DNA of 64,000 bases from Mesorhizobium sp. M2E.F.Ca.ET.219.01.1.1 (GCF_004016445.2 NZ_SADT02000007.1:186001-250000), one strand, 5' to 3'; counted from the stretch's first letter, positions 16,409 to 25,448 are shown. The notes: generated by a model from the sequence alone, not told the origin. Made by a program: numbers and translations.

Positions 16409-17311
16409 TCACGCGTATCGCGAGGCAGCCTCGAACAACATGGCGTGGCGCGCGGCGAGTGCCGGCACATCGGTCGAGTAGCCGCCGCCGATGACGCCGC
16501 ACAGCGGCACGCCGTGGCTACGAAAATGGCCGATGACCATGTCTTCGCGGGCGCTGAGGCCATCGTCGCTCAGCGCCAGCCGGCCCAGCCTGTCCTCGGC
16601 ATGCACATCCACGCCCGCATTGTAGAAGACGATGTCCCAGCTTCTTTGCCTGGACAGTTCCGGCAGGATGGTGGCGAGCCGCTCGAGATAGGCGGCGTCG
16701 CCGGTGCCGTCCGGCAGTGCGATGTCGAGGTCGGAAGCGATCTTGCGCACCGGATAATTGCGCTCGCCATGCATGGAAAAGGTGAAGGCGCGCGGTTCGT
16801 CCTTCAGAATGTCGGCCGTGCCATCGCCCTGATGCACGTCGAGATCGACAATCAGCACGTTTTCGACGGCGCCTTCGGCCAGCAGCGCCAGCGCGGCGAC
16901 TGCAACATCGTTGAAGGTGCAGAAGCCGGCGCCTTGCGCGCGCCTGGCGTGATGGCTGCCGCCGGCGGCGTTGCAGGCGATGCCGTGTTTCAGCGCCAGC
17001 CTGGCCGCCAGCACCGTGCCCGCCGTGGCGAGCTGAGCCCGCAGCGACACGCGCGGGCCGATCGGAAAGCCGATCTCGCGCTCTATCATCTGCGGAACCT
17101 GGCAGGCGATCACCTGGTCGACATAGTCGGCTGCGTGGGCAAGCTTGAGCCGTGATGCCGGCGCCGGTTCCGGCATCGAGAGTGCTTCCGGCGCGGTCAG
17201 TCCGCGCGAGCGTAAGGCCTCCATCAAAAGCGGATATTTGCTCATCGGAAAGCGATGGTTGACGGCGAAGCCGGCGTCATAGTCGGGGTGATGGACGATC
17301 TGTAGCGGCAT
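16409..17311 (-). CDS. Class IV histone-deacetylase-like zinc hydrolase
   Basis: The 300-residue protein has the arginase/deacetylase fold. It has the charge-relay HH (residues 120-121) in GGSHHA, zinc ligands D158 and H160 in DLDVHQGDG, D235 in NAGVDVHAED, and the catalytic Tyr of GGGY (Y279). The sequence pattern is closest to the HDAC11-like class. Bacterial relatives deacetylate small amides, polyamines or protein lysines, and the substrate here is unknown. The neighbouring genes, an exporter and glycosyltransferases, give no clear clue. All catalytic residues are present, so it should be active. Confidence 0.85.
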   Translation of the reverse strand: MPLQIVHHPDYDAGFAVNHRFPMSKYPLLMEALRSRGLTAPEALSMPEPAPASRLKLAHAADYVDQVIACQVPQMIEREIGFPIGPRVSLRAQLATAGTVLAARLALKHGIACNAAGGSHHARRAQGAGFCTFNDVAVAALALLAEGAVENVLIVDLDVHQGDGTADILKDEPRAFTFSMHGERNYPVRKIASDLDIALPDGTGDAAYLERLATILPELSRQRSWDIVFYNAGVDVHAEDRLGRLALSDDGLSAREDMVIGHFRSHGVPLCGVIGGGYSTDVPALAARHAMLFEAASRYA

Positions 17312-17434
17312 GTATCGGGGGCTGCGCCAGGTTTGGAATTCGGTTGGCAGTCCGGCGGATGTGGTTGCGTGACGCCGGCAAACTGGGGCACATCGGGTCC
17401 TCGATCAAGCCGCAATCAAAAGGCAGCAATCCCC

Positions 17435-18766
17435 TTGGACGCGACTGAAGCCAATGTCAGGTCCTTCGCCGTCACCAACCGCTCGGTGCTGGCGATCGCC
17501 GTGCCGATGACGCTTGCCTATCTGACGACGCCGCTGCTCGGCATCGTCGACACGGCGGTGGTCGGCCAATTCGGCGACGCGGCCCTGCTCGGCGGCCTGG
17601 CGGCGGGATCGCTGGTCTTCGACGTCGTCTTCACCACCTTCAACTTCCTGCGCTCGGGCACCACCGGCCTTGTCGCCCAGGCCTTCGGGCGCGGCGATGC
17701 GCTGGAAGAGCAGGCGGTGCTGTGGCGCGCCGTGCTGATCGCGGTCGTCGCCGGCGTCATACTGGCCGCCCTTTCGCCGCTCTTTGCCGTGGCCGGCCAG
17801 TGGTTCATGGGCGCCGAGCCGCGCGTCAGCGCGGCGATGTCCATCTATATCCGCATCAGGCTGCTCGCCGCCCCTTTCTCGCTGATCAACTACGCCATAT
17901 TGGGCTACGTGCTGGGGCGCGGCGAAGGCGGGCTCGGGCTGATGCTGCAGGCGGTGCTCAACGGCATCAACATCGTGCTCTGCTTTCTCCTCGGCCTCGA
18001 GCTCGGCTGGGGTGTTGCCGGCGTCGCCTGGGCGACGGTCACCGGCGAGTTCCTGGCCATGCTGCTTGGCCTTGCCATCGTGCTCAACCGCTTCCGCAGG
18101 CTGGAGCGGCCCTCGCGCCGCCGCATCCTCGATTTGCCGGCCTATCGGCGCATGCTGTCGCTCAACCGCGACATCATGATCCGCTCCTTTTCGCTGCTCG
18201 CCGCCTTCGCGCTGTTCACCAGGCAGGGCGCGCAGTTCGGCACTGTGACGCTTGCCGCCAACGCCGTGCTGATGAATTTCTTCCTCGTCGCCGGCTATTT
18301 CCTCGACGGTTTCGCCACCGCCGCCGAGCAGCTCGCGGGCCGCGCCATCGGCGCGCAGGCGCCTGCTCCCTTCCGGCAGGCGGTGCGGCTGACGCTGATC
18401 TGGGGTTTTGGCCTCGCGGCCGCCGCCAGCCTTATCCTGCTGACTGCTGGCGCGAGCCTGGTGGCGCTGGTCACGACCTCGCCGGAGGTCCGCGAAGTCG
18501 CCGACATTTATCTGCCCTGGGCGGCCTTCACGGCGCTGAGCGGCGTGCTGGCCTTCCAGATGGATGGCGTCTTCATCGGCGCCACCTGGTCGCGCGACAT
18601 GCGCAACATGATGCTTTTGTCGTTTCTCGCCTTCAGCGCCGCGCTCGTCACGCTGGCGCCGGCCTTCGGCAACAACGGGCTATGGGCGTCGCTGCATGTC
18701 TTCCTGCTGGTGCGCGGAGTGAGCTTGCTTGCGGTGCTGAGGCTCAGGGTGCGCACCGCATTTTAG
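17435..18766 (+). CDS. MATE family efflux transporter (DinF-type)
   Basis: This is an inner-membrane multidrug/toxin exporter driven by a Na+ or H+ gradient. The 443-residue protein has about 12 hydrophobic segments. The family patterns include the first helix pair (AVPMTLAYLTTPLLGIVDTAVVGQ), a FLRSGTTGLVAQAFGRG loop and a second repeat from about residue 235. The best start is TTG at 17435, giving a typical short N-terminus; no strong ribosome binding site is visible. The frame is open back to 17333. The cargo is not evident. Confidence 0.88.
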   Translation: MDATEANVRSFAVTNRSVLAIAVPMTLAYLTTPLLGIVDTAVVGQFGDAALLGGLAAGSLVFDVVFTTFNFLRSGTTGLVAQAFGRGDALEEQAVLWRAVLIAVVAGVILAALSPLFAVAGQWFMGAEPRVSAAMSIYIRIRLLAAPFSLINYAILGYVLGRGEGGLGLMLQAVLNGINIVLCFLLGLELGWGVAGVAWATVTGEFLAMLLGLAIVLNRFRRLERPSRRRILDLPAYRRMLSLNRDIMIRSFSLLAAFALFTRQGAQFGTVTLAANAVLMNFFLVAGYFLDGFATAAEQLAGRAIGAQAPAPFRQAVRLTLIWGFGLAAAASLILLTAGASLVALVTTSPEVREVADIYLPWAAFTALSGVLAFQMDGVFIGATWSRDMRNMMLLSFLAFSAALVTLAPAFGNNGLWASLHVFLLVRGVSLLAVLRLRVRTAF

Positions 18767-18803
18767 CCCCGATTGGTCGGCTCCGGCCGAGCGCCGGCGT
18801 TCC

Positions 18804-19766
18804 TCAGCTCCAGAGGTCGGTCGAGAGGTACTTCAGACCGGCGTCGCAAATCACGACGGCGATCGTCTTGCCCGCTTGATCGCCGCGTAGGAGACGTAGC
18901 GCGGCGGCCACGTTCGCTCCGGAGGAGAAGCCGGCGAAGATGCCTTCGGCGTGCGCCAGCAGGCGCGTGGTCTCGCGTGCCTCGTCGCCGGAAACCTGAA
19001 GATAGCCATCGACGGGCGCGTCGGTCAGGAACGCCAGGTCCGGCATGGCGTAGCCGCCGCCTTGAATGGGGTGTTCGGGTTGGGTGATCGTCTCGCCCGC
19101 CGCCGCCGCGGCGCCCTCAGGCTCGACGATGAAACACTTGATCAGGGGATTGCGTTCCTTAAGCGCCCTCGCCACCCCGGCATAGGTGCCGCCCGAGCCG
19201 ATGAAGTCGACGAATGCGTCGACGGCGCCATGGCTGGCGTCCCAGATTTCCGGGCCGGTCCCGTGATAATGCGCAAGCCAGTTGCCGTCGCGATGGAACT
19301 GGTCGGCGCGGTAGGCGCCTCGTTCCGCCGTCACCGCTCTGGCGGCCTGCTCGACGAGCGCCAGATCGCCGCCCGAGACCTGCCCCGGCACCGACCCCGG
19401 CAACTGGTCCACCAGAATCACTTCCGCGCCGAGCGCCGTCATCATCCGGGCGCGCTCTTCGGAGTTGCCCTTCGACATCACCGCGACGAAGGGGTAACCC
19501 CTGACCGCGCAGACGATCGCGAGGCCCGTGCCCATATTTCCGGAGGTAAGCTCGACCACCGTTTGTCCCGGCTTGATGGCGCCGGATTTTTCGGCCTCCT
19601 CGATTATCCCAAGCGCCGCACGATCCTTCTTGGAAAAGCCCGGATTGAGATATTCCAGCTTGGCGAGGATTGTGCCGTCGACGCCGGCTTGCGCCGTCAG
19701 CCGGTCGAGCCGGACCAGTGGTGTTCCACCGATCGCGTCCACGACGGAACTCAGAATCTCGGCCAT
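18804..19766 (-). CDS. Cysteine synthase-family PLP enzyme
   Basis: The 320-residue protein belongs to the fold-type II PLP family of cysteine synthase and cystathionine beta-synthase. It has GGTPLVRL near residue 13, FSKKDRAAL near residue 44 where the PLP lysine lies, TSGNMGTGL near 76, and a GSGGTYAG phosphate loop near 192. The SKKDR in place of the usual SVKDR and a longer VPGQVSGG insert suggest a paralogue rather than the housekeeping CysK. It probably uses O-acetylserine or a related serine derivative. It ends convergent with the MATE gene and lies downstream of pyrD on the same strand. Confidence 0.8.
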   Translation of the reverse strand: MAEILSSVVDAIGGTPLVRLDRLTAQAGVDGTILAKLEYLNPGFSKKDRAALGIIEEAEKSGAIKPGQTVVELTSGNMGTGLAIVCAVRGYPFVAVMSKGNSEERARMMTALGAEVILVDQLPGSVPGQVSGGDLALVEQAARAVTAERGAYRADQFHRDGNWLAHYHGTGPEIWDASHGAVDAFVDFIGSGGTYAGVARALKERNPLIKCFIVEPEGAAAAAGETITQPEHPIQGGGYAMPDLAFLTDAPVDGYLQVSGDEARETTRLLAHAEGIFAGFSSGANVAAALRLLRGDQAGKTIAVVICDAGLKYLSTDLWS

Positions 19767-19790
19767 CTTCCGTCCTCCTGATGCTGTGCG

Positions 19791-20864
19791 TCAGAGTCGT
19801 TCGGACCAGCTTGCGCAGCCGCTGTCGCGCAGCTCCGCGATGGATTTGAGCCGTTCCCGCTCCACGAAGCGCGCCATGCCGGCAATGATGCGCCCCGGCA
19901 ACGCCGGCCCGGCGTAGATCATGCCGGTGTAGAGCTGGACGAGATCCGCGCCGGCGCGGATTTTCTCCAGCGCCGTCTCGGCGGAGTCGACGCCGCCGAC
20001 ACCGATGATTGCCATCTGCGGTCCGAGCAGCTTGCGCATCCGGGCCAGAACCGCGGTCGAACGCTCGAACAATGGTTTTCCCGAGAGGCCGCCGGCTTCA
20101 TTGGCCACGCCGCCGCTCCGCAATCCGGTCCGCGCCAGCGTCGTGTTGGAGACGATGACGCCGTCGATCCTCTTCTCGGCGGCCTCGGCGGCGATGTCTT
20201 CCAGTTCCGCCTCGACGAGATCCGGCGCGATCTTGAGGAAGACCGGCGGCTGCGCGGCGGCCGCGGCACGCGCGGCCATCACCCGCGCCAACAATTCGCC
20301 AAGCTGCTCGCGCGCCTGCATGTTCCGCAGGCCCGGTGTGTTGGGCGAGGAGATGTTGACGGTCAGATAGCTCGCATGGGGCGCGAAGCGGGCGACGCCG
20401 CGCTCATAGTCGGCGATGCGGTCGGCGCTGTCCTTGTTGGCGCCGATGTTGACGCCGACAATGCCAGGCCGCCCCTTGCGCGCGGCAAGCCGCTTTTCGG
20501 CGGCCGCATGACCTTCATTGTTGAAGCCCAGCCGGTTGATCACCGCCTCGTCCGCCGTCAGGCGGAAGATGCGCGGCTTCGGATTGCCGGGCTGCGGCAG
20601 CGGCGTGATGGTGCCAACTTCGGCGAAGCCGAAGCCAAGCCCTAGCAGCGCGTCCGGCACTTCGGCGTTCTTGTCGTAGCCGGCGGCCATGCCGATCGGA
20701 TTCGGGAAGTCGAGCCCGCAAAGCCTGATCTTGAGCCGCGCGTCGCGTGGCGACGTCGCTCCGACCGGCAGCCCGCAGCGCAAAGCCGCGATCGACAGGC
20801 CATGCGCGGTTTCCGGATCGAAGGAGAAAAGCAGCTTCTGGCCGATCCGGTCGAGCACGCTCAT
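19791..20864 (-). CDS. pyrD: Dihydroorotate dehydrogenase (quinone), class 2
   Basis: PyrD oxidises dihydroorotate to orotate at the membrane, passing electrons to quinone through FMN, in pyrimidine synthesis. The 357-residue product has an N-terminal amphipathic extension (about 1-45). It then shows GMAAGYDKNAEVP, GFGFAEVGTITP, the catalytic-serine segment NISSPNTPGLR, and FMN-binding GVGGVDS near the C-terminus. The ATG at 20864 overlaps the stop of the upstream DUF952 gene by 4 bp. A longer frame through that gene is not the start. Confidence 0.95.
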   Translation of the reverse strand: MSVLDRIGQKLLFSFDPETAHGLSIAALRCGLPVGATSPRDARLKIRLCGLDFPNPIGMAAGYDKNAEVPDALLGLGFGFAEVGTITPLPQPGNPKPRIFRLTADEAVINRLGFNNEGHAAAEKRLAARKGRPGIVGVNIGANKDSADRIADYERGVARFAPHASYLTVNISSPNTPGLRNMQAREQLGELLARVMAARAAAAAQPPVFLKIAPDLVEAELEDIAAEAAEKRIDGVIVSNTTLARTGLRSGGVANEAGGLSGKPLFERSTAVLARMRKLLGPQMAIIGVGGVDSAETALEKIRAGADLVQLYTGMIYAGPALPGRIIAGMARFVERERLKSIAELRDSGCASWSERL

Positions 20865-21208
20865 TCGCCCTCCAGCGCCGGGAATTCGTGGCCTCCGGCG
20901 CCGAGCGGCAAAGGCTTGGCCCAAAGGACGGCATCGAGAGCGAGTGGGGCGTAGAGATGCGGGAACAGCGCGCCGCCGCGTGACACCTCGTATTTCAGCG
21001 CGTCGCCCAGCTTTGCCGCGTCGATGGCGACCAGCAGCAGACCCCTCTGGCCGGCGAAATGTTTCGCCGCCGTCTCGCGCACCTGCGCAGCCGTGGAAAA
21101 ATGGATGAAGCCGTCGGCGAGGTCGATCGGCGCGCCGGTGAAGCGCCCGTTCTTTTCGGCTTCGCGCCACAGCGCCTCGGGGGCGATCTTGTAGATAATC
21201 TGAGACAT
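20861..21208 (-). CDS. DUF952 family protein
   Basis: The 115-residue single-domain protein starts MSQIIYKIAPEALW and has the DUF952 pattern, including DGFIHFSTAAQV and FPHLYAPL with conserved histidines. Function is unknown. The fold is thought to be small and alpha-beta. In rhizobia it is commonly encoded just before pyrD, and here the two overlap by 4 bp (ATGA), so they are translationally coupled. Confidence 0.85.
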   Translation of the reverse strand: MSQIIYKIAPEALWREAEKNGRFTGAPIDLADGFIHFSTAAQVRETAAKHFAGQRGLLLVAIDAAKLGDALKYEVSRGGALFPHLYAPLALDAVLWAKPLPLGAGGHEFPALEGE

Positions 21209-21319
21209 TCCCGCGCTATAGTCTTAACCGAAGGAGCGGGAAAGGCTTGAAGCTCGACTCTTCCCCATTTCCGGCGCAAACCTGTGATAGCCGGCCTTCA
21301 CTGGCTCATGGAGGACGAT

Positions 21320-21757
21320 ATGCGTCTGCAGCACATCCTGATCCCCGCGGCGCTTTGCTCGTTGGTTGCCGCTTCCGCCTTTTCCGAGGAGACCGACCAC
21401 TACCGTTTGGAGAAGTCGGCCAACGGCTATGTCCGCATGGATACGAGGACCGGCGCCATGTCGATCTGCGAGGAGCGCACCGGCCAGCTCGTCTGCAAGA
21501 TGGCGGCGGACGAGCGCGCCGCCTACCAGGACGAGATCGACCGGCTGGACAATTCGGTCAAGGCCCTCGATGCGCGGGTCGCCAAGCTGGAGAATTCGCT
21601 CTCCGCCCGGCTGGAATCGCAACTGCCGAGCGAAGAGGATTTCAACAGGACCATGGGCTACATGGAACGCTTCTTCCGGACCTTCAAGGACATCGTCAAG
21701 GACATGGACAAGGAAGACGGCGACGGCGGCGGCAAGCTTAACCAGCAGAAGACCTGA
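21320..21757 (+). CDS. Secreted coiled-coil protein, function unknown
   Basis: The 145-residue product has a signal peptide (MRLQHILIPAALCSLVAASAFS). Next is a short beta-like segment with two cysteines (SICEERTGQLVCK). A heptad-rich helix from about residue 68 to 100 (IDRLDNSVKALDARVAKLE) predicts a coiled coil. The C-terminus is acidic and lysine-rich. It starts at the ATG at 21320, with GGAGG at 21310-21314; earlier ATGs have no site. It probably sits in the periplasm as an oligomer. No known domain is recognised. Confidence 0.7.
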   Translation: MRLQHILIPAALCSLVAASAFSEETDHYRLEKSANGYVRMDTRTGAMSICEERTGQLVCKMAADERAAYQDEIDRLDNSVKALDARVAKLENSLSARLESQLPSEEDFNRTMGYMERFFRTFKDIVKDMDKEDGDGGGKLNQQKT

Positions 21758-21764
21758 GCCGGGA

Positions 21765-21809
21765 CGCAATTCCGGGAAAGCGCACAGCGGTTTTCCGTCC
21801 GGAATTGCG
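21765..21809. repeat. GCAATTCC...GGAATTGC palindromic repeat, copy 2
   Basis: CGCAATTCC and GGAATTGCG pair as the outer stem. The inner GGGAAA/TTTTCC stem is also kept, and the segment GCGGTTTTCCGTCC is shared with copies 1 and 4. It begins 8 bp after the stop of the secreted coiled-coil gene and so may also act in 3' end formation. Confidence 0.85.
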
Positions 21810-21945
21810 CAAACAACAGCCGGGCCGACCCTGGGGAAAACCCCGCGCGCGGCCTTTGCCGCTTGAAAAAGCGCCGCGCCGCCGCATAATCATTCCGGTC
21901 CCCGCAAGAAGCACACAAATGATGATGGGATCGGGGGAGGAATAT

Positions 21946-22605
21946 TTGCCGTCGGGCCACACTTTCGTCATTGCCGACGACCATCCGCTTTTTCGCGGCG
22001 CGCTGAAGGAGGCGCTGGCCGGTATCGGTGATGTTGCCGCCATCCACGAGGCCGGGGATTTCGAAAGCGCCAAGGCGCTGGTGCTGGCCAATGAGGATAT
22101 CGACATGGTGCTGCTCGACCTGTCGATGCCGGGCGCCAGCGGCCTTTCCGGCCTGATTGCGCTGCGCGGCATCCATCCGGCGGTGCCGCTGGTCGTGGTG
22201 TCGGCGCATGACGATCCCGTCACCATCCGCCGCGCCCTCGATCTCGGCGCTTCCGGCTTCATCTCCAAATCGGCCAGCATGGAAGAAATCCGCGCCGCTG
22301 TGCAGGCCGTGCTTGCTGGCGACATAGCAGCACCTGCCGGCATCGAGCTCGGCGTCGAGCGCGACCCGGAGATCTCCGACCTGATCAAGCGCCTGCAGGC
22401 GCTGACGCCGCAGCAGACGCGCGTGCTCGGCATGCTGGCGGAAGGCCTGCTCAACAAGCAGATCGCTTATGAGCTCGGCGTCTCCGAGGCCACCATCAAG
22501 GCCCATGTCTCGGCCATATTGCAGAAGCTCGGCGTCGACAGCCGCACCCAGGCGGTCATCCAGCTTTCCAAGATCGGCAATGACCCGTTGCAGCCGGTTG
22601 GCTGA
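21946..22605 (+). CDS. NarL/LuxR-type response regulator, CrbR/ErbR-like
   Basis: The 219-residue protein has a receiver domain with IADDHPLFR near the N-terminus, phospho-acceptor D58 in MVLLDLSMPG, and a lysine in SKSAS. A LuxR HTH follows (LTPQQTRVL to AILQKLGV, about 152-207). The full pattern is close to the CrbR/ErbR/AgmR regulators of acetate and alcohol metabolism in Pseudomonas. The start TTG at 21946 is 5 bases from a GGGGGAGG ribosome binding site. An ATG at 21919 has none. Its likely partner kinase is the CrbS-like protein encoded 3 kb downstream. Confidence 0.85.
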   Translation: MPSGHTFVIADDHPLFRGALKEALAGIGDVAAIHEAGDFESAKALVLANEDIDMVLLDLSMPGASGLSGLIALRGIHPAVPLVVVSAHDDPVTIRRALDLGASGFISKSASMEEIRAAVQAVLAGDIAAPAGIELGVERDPEISDLIKRLQALTPQQTRVLGMLAEGLLNKQIAYELGVSEATIKAHVSAILQKLGVDSRTQAVIQLSKIGNDPLQPVG

Positions 22606-22705
22606 CCGCAGGCCACTTGAGGCGAAGCTTTTCACCCTAACTGAATCCGACCCGACGCGAAGCGATGATGCGGTCGCTTCGCGTCGGGTCGGCGGCCTGC
22701 GCCCG

Positions 22706-23962
22706 TCAGCGATAATTTTCGACGGCGGAGCCCAACTGCGACGAGGCATCGTCCTCGGTCGGGCCTGAAGGATTGCGAGCGTGCCCGATCGCCGCGCCGA
22801 GACCAAGCGAGGCGATGGCCACCAGCGGAATGCCGGCGATCCAGGGCAGGCGCGGCGCCAGCGCATAGAGTGCGGTGCCGATCGACGGCCCGAGCGAGTC
22901 CTTGAGGTCGACCGCCACGGAAGAAGCCGCCATATAGGAGGCGCGCCGCGCCGACGGCGCCAACGCGTTGACGGCCGTCGGCACCAGCGGCCCGACCAGC
23001 ATCTGTCCCACCGCGCAAAGGCTGACCGCAGCGACGAGCGAGATCATGGCCGGCGAGGCCGCCAGCAGCGAAAAGGCGGCGATGGTCGAGATGCCCGCAC
23101 CGGCTGCCAGCCAAAGAGCCGACCGCGTCTCGGCAAAGCGGCTGACCAGCATCTGCAGGCCGACCGTCAGGGCGGCCGCATAGGCAAACAGCGCGCCGAC
23201 GCCGGACGGGGTGAGCGAGCCTGCATCCTGCGCGTAGAGCGGGATGACGGCCTCGATCCAGTTGCCGGAAATCTCGAACAGCACGAGCCAGGCGAGCAGC
23301 TTCGCCAGGCGGCCGTCGCGGAAAGCCGGCAGCAGCGCCGACAGGCCGTCCTCTTCCTCCGCTTCGTCTTCGGCACGACCGCTGCCATGCGTTTCGGCGA
23401 ATGCGACGATCATGACGATGCCGCCAAGGATGAGCATGCCGCCGCCGGCCAGGAACACGCTGCCGAGCGAAACGAGCGCCAGCAGCGCGCCGCAGGCCGG
23501 GCCGAGGATCTGTCCGGCGCTCGAACTCACCCTTGCCATGCCGAACCAGCGCGGATGCGCTGCCGGCTCGGTCACGTCGGCGATCGCGGTGAGGATGGTC
23601 GGGTGGAGCACCGACTCGCACATGCCGGTCAACAGCAGCACGGCCGCGGTGGCGGCGACGCCATGGACGAAGAACAGCGCGATGAAGCCGCAGCCGACAC
23701 CGAGCGACGACAGGATCAGCACCGGCCGCCGGCCGATCCGGTCGGCGATGCCGCCGATCAGCGGCGCGGCGACGAGTTCGCCGCCGGCATAGCAGGCGAA
23801 CAAGAGGCCGATGGCGCCGATCGGGATGTTCGCCTCGCTGCTCGCCCACAGTGGAAAGAAAGGCACCAGCGCGCCGTCCGCGAAACCGGCGCAGAAGAAC
23901 AGGAAGAGGCCGAGCAGGGCCGGACGCGGCAGCCCGCGCCAGGACGATGGGAGGATGGTCAT
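22706..23962 (-). CDS. MFS transporter
   Basis: The 418-residue inner-membrane protein has 12 predicted helices. The MFS loop signature between helices 2 and 3 reads GGIADRIGRRPVL (about residue 70). A long acidic cytoplasmic loop, EDEAEEEDG, joins the two halves near residue 200. It looks like a drug or metabolite exporter of the 12-TM class, but the cargo is not recognisable. It is convergent with the response-regulator gene, and the O-methyltransferase gene lies upstream on the same strand. Confidence 0.85.
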   Translation of the reverse strand: MTILPSSWRGLPRPALLGLFLFFCAGFADGALVPFFPLWASSEANIPIGAIGLLFACYAGGELVAAPLIGGIADRIGRRPVLILSSLGVGCGFIALFFVHGVAATAAVLLLTGMCESVLHPTILTAIADVTEPAAHPRWFGMARVSSSAGQILGPACGALLALVSLGSVFLAGGGMLILGGIVMIVAFAETHGSGRAEDEAEEEDGLSALLPAFRDGRLAKLLAWLVLFEISGNWIEAVIPLYAQDAGSLTPSGVGALFAYAAALTVGLQMLVSRFAETRSALWLAAGAGISTIAAFSLLAASPAMISLVAAVSLCAVGQMLVGPLVPTAVNALAPSARRASYMAASSVAVDLKDSLGPSIGTALYALAPRLPWIAGIPLVAIASLGLGAAIGHARNPSGPTEDDASSQLGSAVENYR

Positions 23963-24068
23963 GATGTCACCTACGCGTCAAAAGGCCCGAAGGCCGGGAT
24001 TGCGCGTTGGTTGACGTAAACGCCTACGGCTGCCCGACGGACAGCATGGGTTTATTGTTGGAGGGTGT

Positions 24069-24713
24069 TCAGTTCAGCCGCATCGACAGCTCCACGTCGT
24101 CGCCGAACGGCGTCGACATGTAACCGCCGGCCGGGGCGCGCACCCGTTCCAGATAGGAGGGCGAGAAGTCGGCATTGTCTGCGATGACCAGCGCGCCGGG
24201 CCTGAGCCGGCTCTCGACGAGGCTCAATATCTCCGGATAGAGCGCCTTGGCGCCGTCGAGCAGCAGCAGGTCTATCCGGTCGGGCAGGTCCCTGCTCAGC
24301 GTTTCCACCGCGTCGCCCTCGCGGATCTCCACCAGGTCGATGAGGCCGCCTTCCGTCAGGTTTGACTTGGCCCGCACCACCTTGGACGGCTCGAATTCCG
24401 TCGTGATCAGGCGGCCGCCGCCATTGTCGCGCAGCGCCGCGGCAAGATAGAGCGTCGAGATGCCGAACTCGACGATGATGCGCGCACCGGTGCTGCGCGC
24501 CAGCATGTAGAGCAGCGTGCCGGTCTCCGGCGAGACCGCGAGCCACAAGTCCTTCAGGCTGCCGTAGAACTGGCGGTATTCGGTCTTGCTGTGAGTGAGG
24601 CGCGTCCGTTCCTCGCGCGAGTAGCGGGCGATCGCCGGGCTGGTCGCCGCATCGGCTTCCTTGAACAGGCGCGCGAGCAGCGGAGCCAAAGGGGTTGCGG
24701 TCAAGGTGGTCAT
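24069..24713 (-). CDS. Class I SAM-dependent O-methyltransferase
   Basis: The 214-residue protein matches the caffeoyl-CoA/catechol O-methyltransferase-like family. It has an N-terminal helical part, then the SAM-binding segment IIVEFGISTLYLAAAL (about 78-93), an acidic TTEFEPSK, and the metal and substrate-side DLLLLDGAKALYPE (about 148-161). Here the first glycine-rich loop reads EFGISTLY rather than EIGTFTGYS. It diverges from a TetR regulator 84 bp away, the usual sign of a repressor controlling its neighbour. Substrate unknown. Confidence 0.8.
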   Translation of the reverse strand: MTTLTATPLAPLLARLFKEADAATSPAIARYSREERTRLTHSKTEYRQFYGSLKDLWLAVSPETGTLLYMLARSTGARIIVEFGISTLYLAAALRDNGGGRLITTEFEPSKVVRAKSNLTEGGLIDLVEIREGDAVETLSRDLPDRIDLLLLDGAKALYPEILSLVESRLRPGALVIADNADFSPSYLERVRAPAGGYMSTPFGDDVELSMRLN

Positions 24714-24742
24714 GACTGTCTCCGGGCGGGTTCTTGTGTTGC

Positions 24743-24757
24743 TTCGAAAAATACGAA
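24743..24757. promoter_or_regulatory. Candidate TetR operator
   Basis: TTCGAAAAATACGAA has TTCG and CGAA arms around a 7-bp A/T spacer. It lies in the 84-bp divergent gap between the O-methyltransferase and the TetR regulator, 30 bp from the first start and 40 bp from the second, where an autorepressor of both genes would be expected to bind. Confidence 0.4.
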
Positions 24758-24797
24758 TAATCCTTCAGGTTTCCAATTCGCATTTCCGAGCGCGTCC

Positions 24798-25433
24798 GTG
24801 ACCATTCGCCCAAGCCCTTCAATTTCCACCCGAAAACAGCCCAAACAGGCGCGCGCCACGGAGCTTGTCGCGGCCATTCTCCAGGCGGCCGCTCAGGTTT
24901 TGGCGAGCGAGGGGGCGCAGCGTTTCACCACCACGCGCGTCGCCGAAAGGGCCGGCGTCAGCGTCGGCTCGCTCTACCAGTATTTCCCGAACAAGGCGGC
25001 GCTGCTGTTCCGGCTGCAGAGCGACGAATGGCGCCAGACCACCGAGCTCTTGTGCGGCATCCTCGAAAACGCCGAGCTATCGCCGCTCGAACGGATAAGA
25101 ACGCTGGTCCATGCCTTCATCCGCTCGGAATGCGAGGAGGCGGCGGTGCGCGTCGCGCTGAACGACGCCGCGCCGCTCTACCGGGATGCGCCGGAGGCGC
25201 AGGAGGCGAGGGCGACGGCGAACCGGACCGTCGAGGCCTTCGTGCGCGAGACGCTTCCTGACGCGCCGGATTCCGATCGCGCTCTGGCCGGCGAACTGAT
25301 GATGAGGACACTGAGCGCCGTGGGAGCGGATTTCTCGGAGAAGGAGCGGACGGCCGGCGAGATCGAAGCCTATTCCGACGCGCTCGCCGACATGCTCTGC
25401 GCCTATCTCAAAAGTCTCGGCCATCGTGGCTGA
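24798..25433 (+). CDS. TetR-family transcriptional regulator
   Basis: The 211-residue protein has a TetR N-terminal HTH at about residues 15-62: ELVAAILQAAAQVLASEG, then TTRVAERAGVSVGSLYQYFPNKAALL. A helical ligand-binding domain follows. The GTG at 24798 gives a normal 14-residue leader; the frame stays open further upstream but then overlaps the O-methyltransferase. It probably represses itself and the divergent methyltransferase. The inducer is unknown. Confidence 0.88.
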   Translation: MTIRPSPSISTRKQPKQARATELVAAILQAAAQVLASEGAQRFTTTRVAERAGVSVGSLYQYFPNKAALLFRLQSDEWRQTTELLCGILENAELSPLERIRTLVHAFIRSECEEAAVRVALNDAAPLYRDAPEAQEARATANRTVEAFVRETLPDAPDSDRALAGELMMRTLSAVGADFSEKERTAGEIEAYSDALADMLCAYLKSLGHRG

Positions 25434-25448
25434 GGGCAGTCCATAAAA

